A stretch of DNA of 64,000 nucleotides from JBDSKH01 sp050245915 (GTDB lineage: Bacteria > Actinomycetota > Actinomycetes > Actinomycetales > Microbacteriaceae), in assembly GCA_050245915.1 (NCBI GenBank), contig JBFWWZ010000002.1, positions 75,115 to 139,114 on the forward strand. The letters run 5' to 3'. Numbering within the stretch: the first letter of the stretch is position 1; each line of letters begins with the position of its first letter. A model generated the notes under the pieces. That model saw nothing but the letters and a program-made list of their open reading frames with translations, made no database searches and was not told the origin of the DNA. Below, piece after piece: positions 49,236-58,223 of the stretch. The translations under genes and the position numbers were made by a program.

Positions 49236-50696
49236 TCAGGCCACGGGTTCGCGCTCGGGCAGCAGCTCGGCCTCCACGTCGGCGAACGCCAGCTTCGGCA
49301 CGAAGAACAGCAGCACCGCGGCGAGCAGCGCCCCGGCGCCGCAGATCGCCCACACCGTGAAGTAGCCGGTGAGGCTCGCGGCCGTGCCCGCCGCCGACAC
49401 CACGCCGGTCGCCAGCACGATGCCGAACACCGCGGACGCGAACGAGCCGCCGATCGTCTTCGTGGTGTTCGTCAACCCGGCGGCGATGCCGGTCTGCCCG
49501 CGCGGTGCCGCCGCCGCGGCCGCCGCCGGGAGCGCGGCGACCAGCGCGCCGGAGCCGATGCCCGCGACGACCATGTTGGTCAGCACCTGCCAGGTCTCGT
49601 CGTGGAACGGCAGGAACATCAGATACCCGGCCGCCACGAAGAACGCCGCGACGATCAGCGCGACCCGGGGCGAGGTGCGTTTCGACAACAGGGGGAACAG
49701 CAGCGCACCGACGATCATCGAGACGAGGTAGACGCCGATGAGGATCGAGCGCATCCCGGTGGAGAGCCCGAGCCCGTAGCCGACCTCGGCGGGATCCGTC
49801 CCCGCATAGGTCGACAGGGGAGCCTGTGCGCCGAGCACCGCGATCCCGAACAGGCCCGCCGTCAGCTGCACCGGCCACATCGAAGGCTGCGCCAGGACCT
49901 TCAGGTCGATCGCCGGGTCGGGCTGCCGCTTCTCGTACATCGCGAACGGGATGAAGACCAGCACGCCGACGACGATGAACGCCCACACCCACCAGGTGCC
50001 CGGTCCGTTGATGCGCAGGAACGTCAGCCCCGACGTGATCAGCAGCAGCCCGATGGTCAGGATGACGAACCCGCCGATGTCGAGCCTGCGGCCCGGCACG
50101 GGCTCCGACTCGGGTACGCCGAACAGGATCGCGAAGAACACCAGGGTGACGGCGATCGCGGGGATGAACAGCGTGAGGGTGACGTTCCCGCCGAAGGCAC
50201 CGAACACGGCGCTCGACGACAGCGCGCCGATGATCGCCCCGGCCTCCAGGGCCACCACCAGGAACCCGGCCGCCCGCCGGGTCTGCGAGGCGCCGCTGTC
50301 CGTGCGGCGTCCGCGGTCGAAGATCAGCGCCACCTCCAGCGGCAGCCAGACGACGTAGAAGCCCTGCAGCGCCCAGGCGATGAGGAAGGTGGTGAAGTCG
50401 CCGGCGAACGCCAGCCACCAGCTCGCTCCCGCGGTGAGCACGGTCGAGATCAGCAGGATCCGCTTGTGCCCGAACATGTCGCCGAGCTTCGCCAGCACCG
50501 GCACCACGAGGGCCGACAGCAGCAGCTGAGCCGCCTCGAACCAGTTGAAGTCGGCGTCCTTGATGCCGAGGTGCACCACCAGATCGCTGATCAGCGGCAC
50601 GTAGTACCCCTGCAGGATGCCGGAGGTCAGTTCGACGAGGAACAGAAACCCGACGAGGGAGAATGTGATGGCTCCGAGCGAGCGCCGGTCGGTCAT
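49236..50696 (-). CDS. MFS transporter, 14-helix (DHA2-like)
   Basis: A 486-residue major facilitator protein with about 14 helices and the motif VVPVLAKLGDMFGHKRILLIS (motif A). GIAAGLTNTTKTIGGSFASAVFG resembles the motif of drug-export members. The substrate is unknown. It is divergent from the phosphoribosyltransferase gene. Confidence 0.82.
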   Translation of the reverse strand: MTDRRSLGAITFSLVGFLFLVELTSGILQGYYVPLISDLVVHLGIKDADFNWFEAAQLLLSALVVPVLAKLGDMFGHKRILLISTVLTAGASWWLAFAGDFTTFLIAWALQGFYVVWLPLEVALIFDRGRRTDSGASQTRRAAGFLVVALEAGAIIGALSSSAVFGAFGGNVTLTLFIPAIAVTLVFFAILFGVPESEPVPGRRLDIGGFVILTIGLLLITSGLTFLRINGPGTWWVWAFIVVGVLVFIPFAMYEKRQPDPAIDLKVLAQPSMWPVQLTAGLFGIAVLGAQAPLSTYAGTDPAEVGYGLGLSTGMRSILIGVYLVSMIVGALLFPLLSKRTSPRVALIVAAFFVAAGYLMFLPFHDETWQVLTNMVVAGIGSGALVAALPAAAAAAAPRGQTGIAAGLTNTTKTIGGSFASAVFGIVLATGVVSAAGTAASLTGYFTVWAICGAGALLAAVLLFFVPKLAFADVEAELLPEREPVA

Positions 50697-50718
50697 GATC
50701 GGACCCTACTGTTGAGTC

Positions 50719-51186
50719 ATGGCCGAGCGCGAGATCCTGACCTACGAGCTGTTCGGCACGGCGGCTCGCGAACTCGCCCAGACCATCTGGGATGACGGCT
50801 TCCGGCCCGACGCGATCGTCGCGATCGCGCGCGGCGGGCTGACCCTGGCCGGCGCGCTCGGCTACGCGCTGGACGTGAAGATGCTCGGCAGCCTGAACGT
50901 CGAGTTCTACACCGGCGTCGAGGAGCGGCTCGACGAGCCGGTGCTGCTGCCGCCGACGCTGGACCGCGCCGCGCTCGAGGGGCGGCGCGTGCTCCTCGTC
51001 GACGACGTCTCCGACTCCGGACGCACACTCGCCCTGGTGCTCCAGCTGCTGCGGGCGGGTGGGGGTGAGGTGCGCTCCGTGTGCCTGTACAGCAAGCCGG
51101 GCACCGTGCAGCAGCCGGACTACGTCTGGCGCACCACCGATCGCTGGATCATGTTCCCCTGGAGCGCCGAGGGCCCGGTGCGATGA
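50719..51186 (+). CDS. Purine-type phosphoribosyltransferase
   Basis: A 155-residue type I PRT. The PRPP-binding motif is VLLVDDVSDSGRT. The N-terminal part AIVAIARGGLTLAGALGYALD and C-terminal hood YVWRTTDRWIMFPWS resemble xanthine/guanine or hypoxanthine PRT-like proteins. The exact base is uncertain. It is translationally coupled (ATGA) to ung. Confidence 0.82.
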   Translation: MAEREILTYELFGTAARELAQTIWDDGFRPDAIVAIARGGLTLAGALGYALDVKMLGSLNVEFYTGVEERLDEPVLLPPTLDRAALEGRRVLLVDDVSDSGRTLALVLQLLRAGGGEVRSVCLYSKPGTVQQPDYVWRTTDRWIMFPWSAEGPVR

Positions 51187-51863
51187 CCCCGCGGCCGCTG
51201 AGCGAACTCGTCGACCCCGGCTGGGCTCGCGCGCTCGAGCCGGCGGCGCAGCAGATCGCGGCGATGGGCGACTTCCTGCGCGCCGAGACCGCGGCGGGGC
51301 GCCGGTACCTGCCTGCGGGGGAGAACGTGCTCCGCGCTTTCACCGCCCCGTTCGACGACGTCCGGGTGCTGATCGTCGGGCAGGACCCCTACCCGACCCC
51401 CGGCCACCCGATCGGGCTGTCGTTCGCGGTGGAGCGCTCGGTGCGTCCGATCCCGCGCAGCCTGCAGAACATCTACCGCGAGCTGCGCGACGATCTCGGG
51501 ATCCCGGTACCCGCCCACGGTGATCTCACCGCCTGGACGCGGCAGGGCGTGCTGCTGCTGAACCGGGTGCTGAGCGTGCAGGCGGGAGTATCCGGCTCCC
51601 ATCGCGGCAAGGGCTGGGAGGCGGTCACCGAGACCGCCATGCGGGCGCTGGTCGCCCGCGACCGGCCGCTCGTCGCCATCCTGTGGGGCCGGGATGCCGC
51701 CACCCTGCGCCCGATGCTCGGCGCCACCCCGCTGATCGCCTCCGCGCACCCGAGCCCGCTGTCGGCCTCGAGCGGCTTCTTCGGGTCGAAGCCGTTCAGT
51801 CGCGCGAATGACCTGCTCGTGGCGGCCGGCGCGAGCCCGGTCGACTGGCGCCTCCCGGAATAG
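51183..51863 (+). CDS. ung: Uracil-DNA glycosylase, family 1
   Basis: A 226-residue enzyme removing uracil from DNA. Catalytic water-activating Asp68 is in GQDPYPTPGHPIGLSFAV, the uracil-recognition segment is VLLLNRVLSVQAG, and the DNA-intercalation loop is AHPSPLSASSGFFGSKPFS. Length and motifs are as usual. Confidence 0.94.
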   Translation: MTPRPLSELVDPGWARALEPAAQQIAAMGDFLRAETAAGRRYLPAGENVLRAFTAPFDDVRVLIVGQDPYPTPGHPIGLSFAVERSVRPIPRSLQNIYRELRDDLGIPVPAHGDLTAWTRQGVLLLNRVLSVQAGVSGSHRGKGWEAVTETAMRALVARDRPLVAILWGRDAATLRPMLGATPLIASAHPSPLSASSGFFGSKPFSRANDLLVAAGASPVDWRLPE

Positions 51864-51872
51864 GCTGGCGCC

Positions 51873-52451
51873 GTGCTGGAAGAGGAGTACAACCCGCGTC
51901 GGCGGCTCCCGCCGCACCTGCGGTCCGCTCGCCCCGCGGAACCGGGTTTCTCGTTCAGCCTGCGTGACGCGACCGCGGGCGACATCCCGCACATGCGCGA
52001 GATCTACAACCACTACGTGCTGAACTCGACGGTCACCTTCGACGAGAAGCCGGTGACGCTCGCCGAGATGCGCAAGAAGTTCGCGGTGGTCGAGAAGCTC
52101 GGGTACCCGTGGCTGGTGGCGGTGAGCGGCACCGGTCAGGTGCTCGGCTACGCGTACGTCACCCCGTGGAAGACGAAGGCCGCGTACCGCTTCACGGTGG
52201 AGAACTCGATCTACCTGGGCCCGGCATCCACCGGGAAGGGGATCGGCCGCGCCCTGATGGGCGAGCTGCTGGCCCGCGCGAAGGCCGCGGGGATCAAAGA
52301 GGTGGTCGCGGTGATCGCCGACAAAGGCGCCGAGGCATCCATCGCGTTGCACGCCGAGTTCGGGTTCACCGAGATCGGTCACATGGGCAGGGTCGGATTC
52401 AAGTTCGGCCGCTGGCTCGGAACCGTCCTGATGCAGAGGAGCCTCACATGA
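51873..52451 (+). CDS. GNAT N-acetyltransferase (phosphinothricin-acetyltransferase-like)
   Basis: A 192-residue acetyltransferase: FSLRDATAGDIPHMREIYNHYV and VTFDEKPVT at the start, acetyl-CoA motif STGKGIGRALMGELLARAKAAG, and IALHAEFGFTEIGHMGRVGFKFGRW at the end. The pattern is of the PAT/MddA group acting on methionine sulfone or phosphinothricin-type amino acids. The start is GTG. It is coupled to the VOC gene (ATGA). Confidence 0.82.
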   Translation: MLEEEYNPRRRLPPHLRSARPAEPGFSFSLRDATAGDIPHMREIYNHYVLNSTVTFDEKPVTLAEMRKKFAVVEKLGYPWLVAVSGTGQVLGYAYVTPWKTKAAYRFTVENSIYLGPASTGKGIGRALMGELLARAKAAGIKEVVAVIADKGAEASIALHAEFGFTEIGHMGRVGFKFGRWLGTVLMQRSLT

Positions 52452-52855
52452 CCGTCCTGCAGTTGCGCCTCGTGCTCGAGACCGACGACCTGGATGCCGC
52501 ACTCGCGTTCTACCGCGATGTGGTCGGGCTCCCCGAGCGGGAGGCCTACTCCGAGGAGGACGGCGCGCGCGTCCACATCCTGGAGGTGCCGAGCGCCACC
52601 CTCGAGCTCGCGAACCCGCAGCAGGTGCGGTTCATCGATCGCTCCGAGGCGGGGCGCGAGGGCGTGTCGCACCCGTACCCGCTCACGGTGCGCGTCGCGC
52701 TCGAGGTCCCGGATGCCGCGGCCGCCTCCGCGGACTGGGTCGCCGGGGGTGCGACGCAGGTCGCGCCGCCCGTGGAGACCCCGTGGCGGTCGCTCAACGC
52801 GCGCCTGGAGGCGCCGGGCGGGATGCAGATCACCGCATTCCAGGAGCTCGGCTAG
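52448..52855 (+). CDS. VOC (glyoxalase/bleomycin-resistance) family protein
   Basis: A 135-residue protein with paired beta-alpha-beta-beta-beta modules: LRLVLETDDLDAALAFYRDVVGLPER and VRVALEVPDAAAASADWVAGGATQ. The substrate is not determinable. The stop (TAG) interlocks with the convergent GNAT stop in the shared tetranucleotide CTAG. Confidence 0.8.
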   Translation: MTVLQLRLVLETDDLDAALAFYRDVVGLPEREAYSEEDGARVHILEVPSATLELANPQQVRFIDRSEAGREGVSHPYPLTVRVALEVPDAAAASADWVAGGATQVAPPVETPWRSLNARLEAPGGMQITAFQELG

Positions 52856-53322
52856 CCCAGCCGGAACACCCGCTCGTCCACCTCGGTGCCGCGGCGCGCG
52901 GCGTGGGTGCGTTCGACGTGCTGGAAGACGAACCCCGCCTTCTGCAGCACGCGCTGCGACCCGAGGTTGTCGTCGACGGTGCTCGCCCAGAGCGGCCGCT
53001 CCGGGATGAGTTCGAGCATGCGGTCGACGGCAGCCGTGGCGATGCCGCGCCCCCACAGCTCCTGCACGATCCAGTAGCCGATCTGCCGCTCGCCCTCCAT
53101 CAGGAAGCTGAGGGCGTACCCGGCGAACCGGCCGTCGTCTTCGATGATCCAGATGAGGGACCCGGGGTCGGTTCGGATGCGCGCCCAGTGCGCATCGAAC
53201 GCGGCCCGGTCGCCGGGCTCGCGCGGCAGGAACGCGATCATGTCCGAGCCCGCGACGTCGGACTCCAGCTCGAAGAGCGCCTCGAGGTCGCCGTCGCGTA
53301 CCTCCCGCAGGCTGACGGTCAC
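52852..53322 (-). CDS. GNAT N-acetyltransferase (RimJ/RimL-like)
   Basis: A 156-residue acetyltransferase: VSLREVRDGDLEALFELESD, IGYWIVQELWGRGIATAAVDRML (acetyl-CoA motif) and NLGSQRVLQKAGFVFQ. The GTG start overlaps the upstream lipoprotein stop (GTGA). Confidence 0.8.
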   Translation of the reverse strand: MTVSLREVRDGDLEALFELESDVAGSDMIAFLPREPGDRAAFDAHWARIRTDPGSLIWIIEDDGRFAGYALSFLMEGERQIGYWIVQELWGRGIATAAVDRMLELIPERPLWASTVDDNLGSQRVLQKAGFVFQHVERTHAARRGTEVDERVFRLG

Positions 53323-53924
53323 GGGCGGTACACCTGCGCCGCCGCCTCCTGCGCGAGCTCGACCGCGAGGTTGAACCGCGTCTCGCCGCCGACCGCCGGG
53401 ATCACCGAGATCCAGCTGTCGTCGCGCAGCACGTTGAGCACCGCGGGGGCGCTCGTCTCGTCGCCGATCTGCCCGTAGCTGAGGGCGTCATCGAGCTGCG
53501 CCTCGTTGAGCCCCTGCGCGAGCAGGCTGTCGACGACGGCACCGCGGGTGGATGCCGTGAGCGGCGCCGCCGACACGGTCACGATGGTCTGCGGGTCGGC
53601 CTCGTCTCCCCAGATGCACGAGATGCCGCCGGCCTGCTCTTCGGGGGTGGGATCGGCGTAGTAGTCGGGGTGCACGCCGCCGGGGCCGCCGATCAGCAGG
53701 ATCCCCTCCGCGGCGAACGCCTGCTGCCGGTCGTCGGGCAGCAGGCCGGTGCAGTCCGCCGGGAGGGTGAAGACGCTCTCGGCGGACTGCGTGGCGGTGG
53801 AGCTGGGAGCCGGGGTCGCCTGCCCGGTCGGTGTGGCATCCGGTGCCGGGGCCTCGGTGCAGGCGGCGAGCGCCACCCCGGCGGCCAGCAGGGCCGGGGC
53901 CAGGGCGAGCGTTCGCATCCTCAT
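53319..53924 (-). CDS. Lipoprotein of unknown function
   Basis: A 201-residue lipoprotein (lipobox ALAAC, Cys22), followed by a Pro/Thr/Ser/Ala linker and a compact domain with ADCTGLLPDDRQQAFAAEGI and GGISCIWGDEADPQ. The two later Cys probably pair. The general build (linker, Cys-x-Ile-WGDE, segment on evenness of values) resembles the DUF3558-type small lipoproteins of actinobacteria, without firm assignment. It is coupled to the GNAT gene. Confidence 0.7.
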   Translation of the reverse strand: MRMRTLALAPALLAAGVALAACTEAPAPDATPTGQATPAPSSTATQSAESVFTLPADCTGLLPDDRQQAFAAEGILLIGGPGGVHPDYYADPTPEEQAGGISCIWGDEADPQTIVTVSAAPLTASTRGAVVDSLLAQGLNEAQLDDALSYGQIGDETSAPAVLNVLRDDSWISVIPAVGGETRFNLAVELAQEAAAQVYRP

Positions 53925-53943
53925 GTTCTATCACCCGGTCCCG

Positions 53944-54714
53944 TCAGGAACGCGGGGTGGCCCTGCGCATCAGCAGGTAGCCGACCAGCCCTGCGATCGA
54001 GGTGGGGACGAGGAGCCACAGCGCGACCCCGATCGCCTGGTTGGTCATGAAGAACTGACCGACCGACCCCCAGGCCTGCGCCCAGGTGATCAGGGCGATG
54101 ATGCCCACGAGGGCTGCGGCGAGCACCAGGAAGGACAGGGTCAGGCCGAAGGCCTTCCACCGCACGTACACGGCAGCGAACGCGGCGCCCACGAAGAAGA
54201 ACCACAGCATCACGCAGAAGAAGATCACCAGGCGCTGCCACGCGTCGTTCTCGCCGCCGCCGAAATAGATGGCGGTGAACATGCGCAGACCGACACCCCA
54301 GCCGTTCGTCGCCGTTTCGATCATCGACAGGATGGTGAGGCCCAGCGCCCAGCCGGCCGACAGGAGCACGAAGGTGAGTGCGCTGCCGAGGTAGAAGTCA
54401 CGGCGCGTTGACCCGTACCCGAGGGCGAGCGGGAAGGTGAGGTTCATGGCCTGCACAGCGACGACCAGCATGTAGAAGAAGATCCACGACGCCGCCCCGC
54501 TGAACTGGGTGCCATCGGATGCATCCGCCCGCTCCGAGGGGTCGAAGTTGGCGGAGACGAGCAGCCAGATCGCGAACGACAGCGCGAAGATGCCGCCGAG
54601 GATGAGCGCGGGGGTGATCATCGTCGGCCGCGGGTTGGCCAGGTTGAGCCTGACCACGCGGGTGATCCGGCTGAACGGGGACGCCGCGGCGGGCGCCATT
54701 GCGGTGGTGGTCAT
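53944..54714 (-). CDS. ABC exporter-type membrane subunit
   Basis: A 256-residue protein with six hydrophobic helices and no soluble domain (TPALILGGIFALSFAIWLLV, GAASWIFFYMLVVAVQAMNLTFPLALGYG...). It is encoded directly after the ATPase (ATGA overlap) in a GntR-ATPase-membrane operon like the ytr operons of Gram-positives. It probably exports a cell-envelope-active compound or drug. Confidence 0.78.
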   Translation of the reverse strand: MTTTAMAPAAASPFSRITRVVRLNLANPRPTMITPALILGGIFALSFAIWLLVSANFDPSERADASDGTQFSGAASWIFFYMLVVAVQAMNLTFPLALGYGSTRRDFYLGSALTFVLLSAGWALGLTILSMIETATNGWGVGLRMFTAIYFGGGENDAWQRLVIFFCVMLWFFFVGAAFAAVYVRWKAFGLTLSFLVLAAALVGIIALITWAQAWGSVGQFFMTNQAIGVALWLLVPTSIAGLVGYLLMRRATPRS

Positions 54715-55589
54715 CGGAGGTCCTCTCCTGTGGTGGTGGAGCGCACGATCAGCTGCTGCAGCGAGACCGGCGCGAGTTCGAGTCCGGCCTCGGCCGCGGC
54801 ACGGCGGCCGGCGGCGTCGAGGCCCGACAGGGTGGCCGAGGCGAGGCCGCCGAGCTGCTCGCGGTGGAGCACCTCGCGTCCCTTCGCGAAGGCGTCGACG
54901 GCGCTCGCGCTGCCGGCGACTGCGGTGGCCGATCCGCGCAGGGTGTCGGCGTCGCTGTCGATGAGGATGCGCCCGTCGTCGATCACCAGCACGTGCTCGA
55001 GCAGGTCGCTGACCTCGTCGATCAGGTGGGTGGAGAGCACGATGGTGCGCGGGTGCTCCGCGTAGTCGCTCAGCAGCCGGTCGTAGAACAGCTGCCGTGC
55101 GACCGCGTCGAGCCCGAGGTAGGGCTCGTCGAAGAACGTGAGCGGGGCCCGGGAGGCGAGTCCGACGATCACGCCCACCGCGGAGGTCTGACCCCGCGAG
55201 AGCTTCTTGATGCGACGGTCGAGCGGCAGCCGGAAGTCGTTCACCAGTTGGGCCGCGAAGTCGGCGTCCCAGTTCGGGAAGAACCACGGGGCGCTCTTCA
55301 TCACGTGCCTGACGCGGAAGTCCTCGGGGTACCTCTGGCTCTCTTTGATGAACGCGGTCCGGCCGAGCACGGAGGCGTTCTCGACCGGCTTCTCGCCGAA
55401 CACGCGGATCGTGCCGGAGCTGGCGAACTCCTGCGCGGTCACCAGCGACATCAGGGTGGTCTTGCCCGCCCCGTTGCGTCCGAGCAGACCGTAGATGCGG
55501 TTCTGCTCGAGCGTGAAGCTCACGCCGTCGACGGCACGTACTCTGCCGTAGTGCTTGGCGAGGTCCTTGACCTCGACGACCGTGGTCAC
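54711..55589 (-). CDS. ABC transporter ATPase (YtrB-like)
   Basis: A 292-residue ATPase: Walker A GLLGRNGAGKTTLMSLV, Q-loop FIKESQRYPEDFRV, signature KLSRGQTSAVGVIVGLA (a variant with SRGQT in place of SGGQ), Walker B LTFFDEPYLGLD, and His in LSTHLIDEVSDL. The GTG start overlaps the regulator stop. SRGQT-type signatures are usual in YtrB-like proteins. Confidence 0.85.
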   Translation of the reverse strand: MTTVVEVKDLAKHYGRVRAVDGVSFTLEQNRIYGLLGRNGAGKTTLMSLVTAQEFASSGTIRVFGEKPVENASVLGRTAFIKESQRYPEDFRVRHVMKSAPWFFPNWDADFAAQLVNDFRLPLDRRIKKLSRGQTSAVGVIVGLASRAPLTFFDEPYLGLDAVARQLFYDRLLSDYAEHPRTIVLSTHLIDEVSDLLEHVLVIDDGRILIDSDADTLRGSATAVAGSASAVDAFAKGREVLHREQLGGLASATLSGLDAAGRRAAAEAGLELAPVSLQQLIVRSTTTGEDLR

Positions 55590-55948
55590 TCGGCTGCTCC
55601 CTTCTCGATCATGGCGCTCAGCTCGGCGGGGGAGATGCCGAGCTTGTCGGCCTCCACCAGCAGCGGCTGCACGTACTGCTCACGGAAATGGTCGCGGCGC
55701 TCCGCCACGAGGCGGGCGCGGGCGCCCTCGGCGACGAACATGCCGATCCCTCTCTTCTTGTAGAGGACCCCCGTGTCGACGAGCAGGTTCACGCCTTTGC
55801 CGGCTGTCGCCGGGTTGATGCGGTGGAACGCGGCGAACTCGTTCGTCGAGGGGACCTGGGTCTCCTCGGGGAGCACCCCGGAGATGATGTCGTTCTCGAT
55901 CTGCTCTGCGATCTGCAGGAAGATCGGACGGCTCTCATCCATGGGCAC
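55586..55948 (-). CDS. GntR-family regulator, YtrA subfamily
   Basis: A 120-residue regulator with the short winged helix (IFLQIAEQIENDIISGVLPEE, VPSTNEFAAFHRINPATAGKGVNLLVDTGVL) and a small helical dimer domain, without a large effector domain as is typical of YtrA. The operator-like palindrome GGTTAGTTAC-N4-GTAACTAACC lies 18 bp upstream, so it autoregulates the ABC operon. Confidence 0.87.
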   Translation of the reverse strand: MPMDESRPIFLQIAEQIENDIISGVLPEETQVPSTNEFAAFHRINPATAGKGVNLLVDTGVLYKKRGIGMFVAEGARARLVAERRDHFREQYVQPLLVEADKLGISPAELSAMIEKGAAE

Positions 55949-55966
55949 CCTCCCTTCTGGTTCATG

Positions 55967-55990
55967 GGTTAGTTACTTGTGTAACTAACC
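55967..55990. promoter_or_regulatory. YtrA-type operator: 10-bp perfect dyad
   Basis: GGTTAGTTAC-TTGT-GTAACTAACC has perfect arms and sits 18 bp ahead of the GntR start, in the promoter of the three-gene operon. YtrA-subfamily sites are long dyads of the GT...AC kind, consistent with the adjacent gene. Confidence 0.78.
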
Positions 55991-56011
55991 AACCAGGACC
56001 GGGCACGAATG

Positions 56012-56791
56012 TCAAGGGCGATGGCGCATCAGGCGACCCACCACCGGGATCACCGCGCGGCGGGGCGCCAGCCGGGATGCGACGGCGGACACCGCATTGC
56101 CCGCCCCGTCGACGACATGGGGCGGCGTCGACCGCCGGTCCAGGGCGCGCAGGCCGGTGGCCGCGACATCCGCCGGAGTGCGCGGGGTGCCCACCGTGGC
56201 ATCCGCGTTGCCCGCAACCTCGAAGAACTCGGTCCCGGTGAAACCGGGTGCGAGCGCCAGGACCTTCACGCCGTGCGGCCTCGCCTCCTGCCACACCGCC
56301 TCGCTGAAGCTGAGCACGAACGCCTTCGACGCGCCGTACGCCGCCATGAGCGGCACCGGCTGGAATCCGGCGGTGCTGGCGATGTTGACGATCGCCCCGT
56401 GCCGCCGCTGCACCATCGTCGGCAGGAAGGCGCGTGTGATGTCGACGAGCGCCGTGACATCCACCGCGATCATGCGCTCCAGCACCTCCGGGTCGGCGTC
56501 GACGAGGGGATCGTGGTCGCCGAATCCGGCGTTGTTGATCACCGTGTCGACCTCCCCGGAGATCGCCGTCCGCAGCGCCCGGCCCGCCGCGGGCTCCGAC
56601 AGGTCGGCCGTCACCACCTCGGCGCGGATGCCGTGCGCCGCCTCCACCTCGGACGCCAGCTCCCGCAGCCGATCGGTGCGCCGTGCGACCAGCACCAGAT
56701 CGGACCCGCGCGCGGCGAGAGCGCGGACGAACGCGGCGCCGATGCCCGAACTCGCACCGGTGACCAGGGAACGGGACGCACGGTAGGCCAT
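56012..56791 (-). CDS. Short-chain dehydrogenase/reductase
   Basis: A 259-residue classical SDR: SLVTGASSGIGAAFVRALAARG cofactor motif with LVARRTDRLREL (NADP-type), NNAGFGD, and catalytic Ser-Tyr-Lys in IASTAGFQPVPLMAAYGASKAF. Similar to uncharacterised DltE/YqjQ-like SDRs. It is divergent from the amidase gene. Confidence 0.82.
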   Translation of the reverse strand: MAYRASRSLVTGASSGIGAAFVRALAARGSDLVLVARRTDRLRELASEVEAAHGIRAEVVTADLSEPAAGRALRTAISGEVDTVINNAGFGDHDPLVDADPEVLERMIAVDVTALVDITRAFLPTMVQRRHGAIVNIASTAGFQPVPLMAAYGASKAFVLSFSEAVWQEARPHGVKVLALAPGFTGTEFFEVAGNADATVGTPRTPADVAATGLRALDRRSTPPHVVDGAGNAVSAVASRLAPRRAVIPVVGRLMRHRP

Positions 56792-56809
56792 GTGCCTAGG
56801 CTCTCACTC

Positions 56810-58222
56810 ATGTTCGAGCTGCATCACCTCACCGCGCTGGAGCAGCTGGACTGGCTGCGTCGGGGAGAGGTGACGCCGCGCGAACTCGCCGGGCACTACC
56901 TCGAGCGGATCGCGCGGCTCGACGGCGACCTGGCGGCGTTCGTCACCGTCACCCCCGAGCGGGCGCTCGAGCGGGCGGATGCCGTGGCCGCCACGCCGAC
57001 CGCCGCCGCGCTCTGGGGCCTGCCCACCGGCGACAAGGACCTGTGGCGCACCGCGGGTGTGCCGACGCGCTTCGGATCCCGGCTGTTCGCCGACCACATC
57101 CCCGACGAATCCGACGAGATCGTGACCGCGCTCGCCGACGCCGGCACCGTGAGCCTCGGCAAGACCAACACCCCCGAGTTCGGCCTGCCGAGCTACACCG
57201 AGCCTCTCGCCAACGCGCCCGCCCGGACCCCCTACGACCTCACGCGCGGGGCGGGCGGATCGAGCGGCGGGGCCGCCGTCGCCGTGGCGGCGGGGCTGCT
57301 GCCGGTGGCGCCCGGCTCCGACGGCGGCGGGTCGATCCGCATCCCGGCGGCATCCACGGGTCTCGTCGGCCTGAAGCCCTCGCGCGGCCGCATCCCCTCG
57401 AGCGCCGGGTTCGGGGATCCCGCCGGCCTCGTCGTCGCCGGCCCCCTCGCCCGCACCGTCGCGGATGCCGCGCTCATGCTCGACGCCCTCGTCTCCGCTG
57501 CGCCGTACCGGTACGCGACCGGAGCGCCGACCTGGGACGGCGGCGCATTCCTGAATGCCGCCGTGCGGGGCGAGGGACGCTTCCAGCTCGGGCTCACCAC
57601 GTTCTCGCCGTGGAGCACCGCCTACGACGTGAGCGTCTCGCCCGAGGCGCGGGCGGCGGTCGACGCCGCCGTCGCCGAGCTCTCCGCGATCGGTCACGGC
57701 ATCGAGGAGTTCAGCCCGCCCGAGGAGGAGGGGTACCCGCCCGCGTTCCGCACGGTCTGGCAGGCGGGTGCCGCCGGCATCCCGGTCGAGGGCGACGATG
57801 TGCAGCGCCTCGAACCGCTCACCCGCTGGCTGCTCGAGGTCGGCCGCGGGGTGAGCGCGCGGCAGCTGGGTGAGGCGACCGCCTGGCTGACGCAGTTCGA
57901 GCGGCGCCTGATCACCGCGTTCGACCCGTACGACGCGGTGCTCACCCCGACGCTCGCGATGCTGCCGCGTCCGCTCGGCTGGTACGACGCCGCGGACGGC
58001 GAGCGGAACTTCGCGCAGCAGGTCGAGTTCACGCCGTTCACCAGCATGATCAACGTCGCCGGGCTCCCGGCGGTCACGCTGCCGGTCTCGATGACCGCCG
58101 ACGGCCTGCCGATGGGCGTGCAGCTGATCGGGCGCCCCGGCCGCGAAGACGTACTGCTGTCGATCGGCGCTCAGCTGGAACGCCGGATCGGCTGGCAGAA
58201 GCGGCACCCGCCGCAGTGGTGA
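56810..58222 (+). CDS. Amidase (amidase-signature family)
   Basis: A 470-residue serine hydrolase. The Ser-cisSer-Lys triad is visible: Lys76 (GDKDLWR), Ser151 in the GAGGSSGGAAVAVA signature, and nucleophile Ser175 (GSDGGGSIRIPA). The substrate is uncertain; there are no gatB/gatC genes nearby, so it is not the tRNA amidotransferase. The ATG is at 56810. Confidence 0.87.
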   Translation: MFELHHLTALEQLDWLRRGEVTPRELAGHYLERIARLDGDLAAFVTVTPERALERADAVAATPTAAALWGLPTGDKDLWRTAGVPTRFGSRLFADHIPDESDEIVTALADAGTVSLGKTNTPEFGLPSYTEPLANAPARTPYDLTRGAGGSSGGAAVAVAAGLLPVAPGSDGGGSIRIPAASTGLVGLKPSRGRIPSSAGFGDPAGLVVAGPLARTVADAALMLDALVSAAPYRYATGAPTWDGGAFLNAAVRGEGRFQLGLTTFSPWSTAYDVSVSPEARAAVDAAVAELSAIGHGIEEFSPPEEEGYPPAFRTVWQAGAAGIPVEGDDVQRLEPLTRWLLEVGRGVSARQLGEATAWLTQFERRLITAFDPYDAVLTPTLAMLPRPLGWYDAADGERNFAQQVEFTPFTSMINVAGLPAVTLPVSMTADGLPMGVQLIGRPGREDVLLSIGAQLERRIGWQKRHPPQW

Positions 58223-58223
58223 G

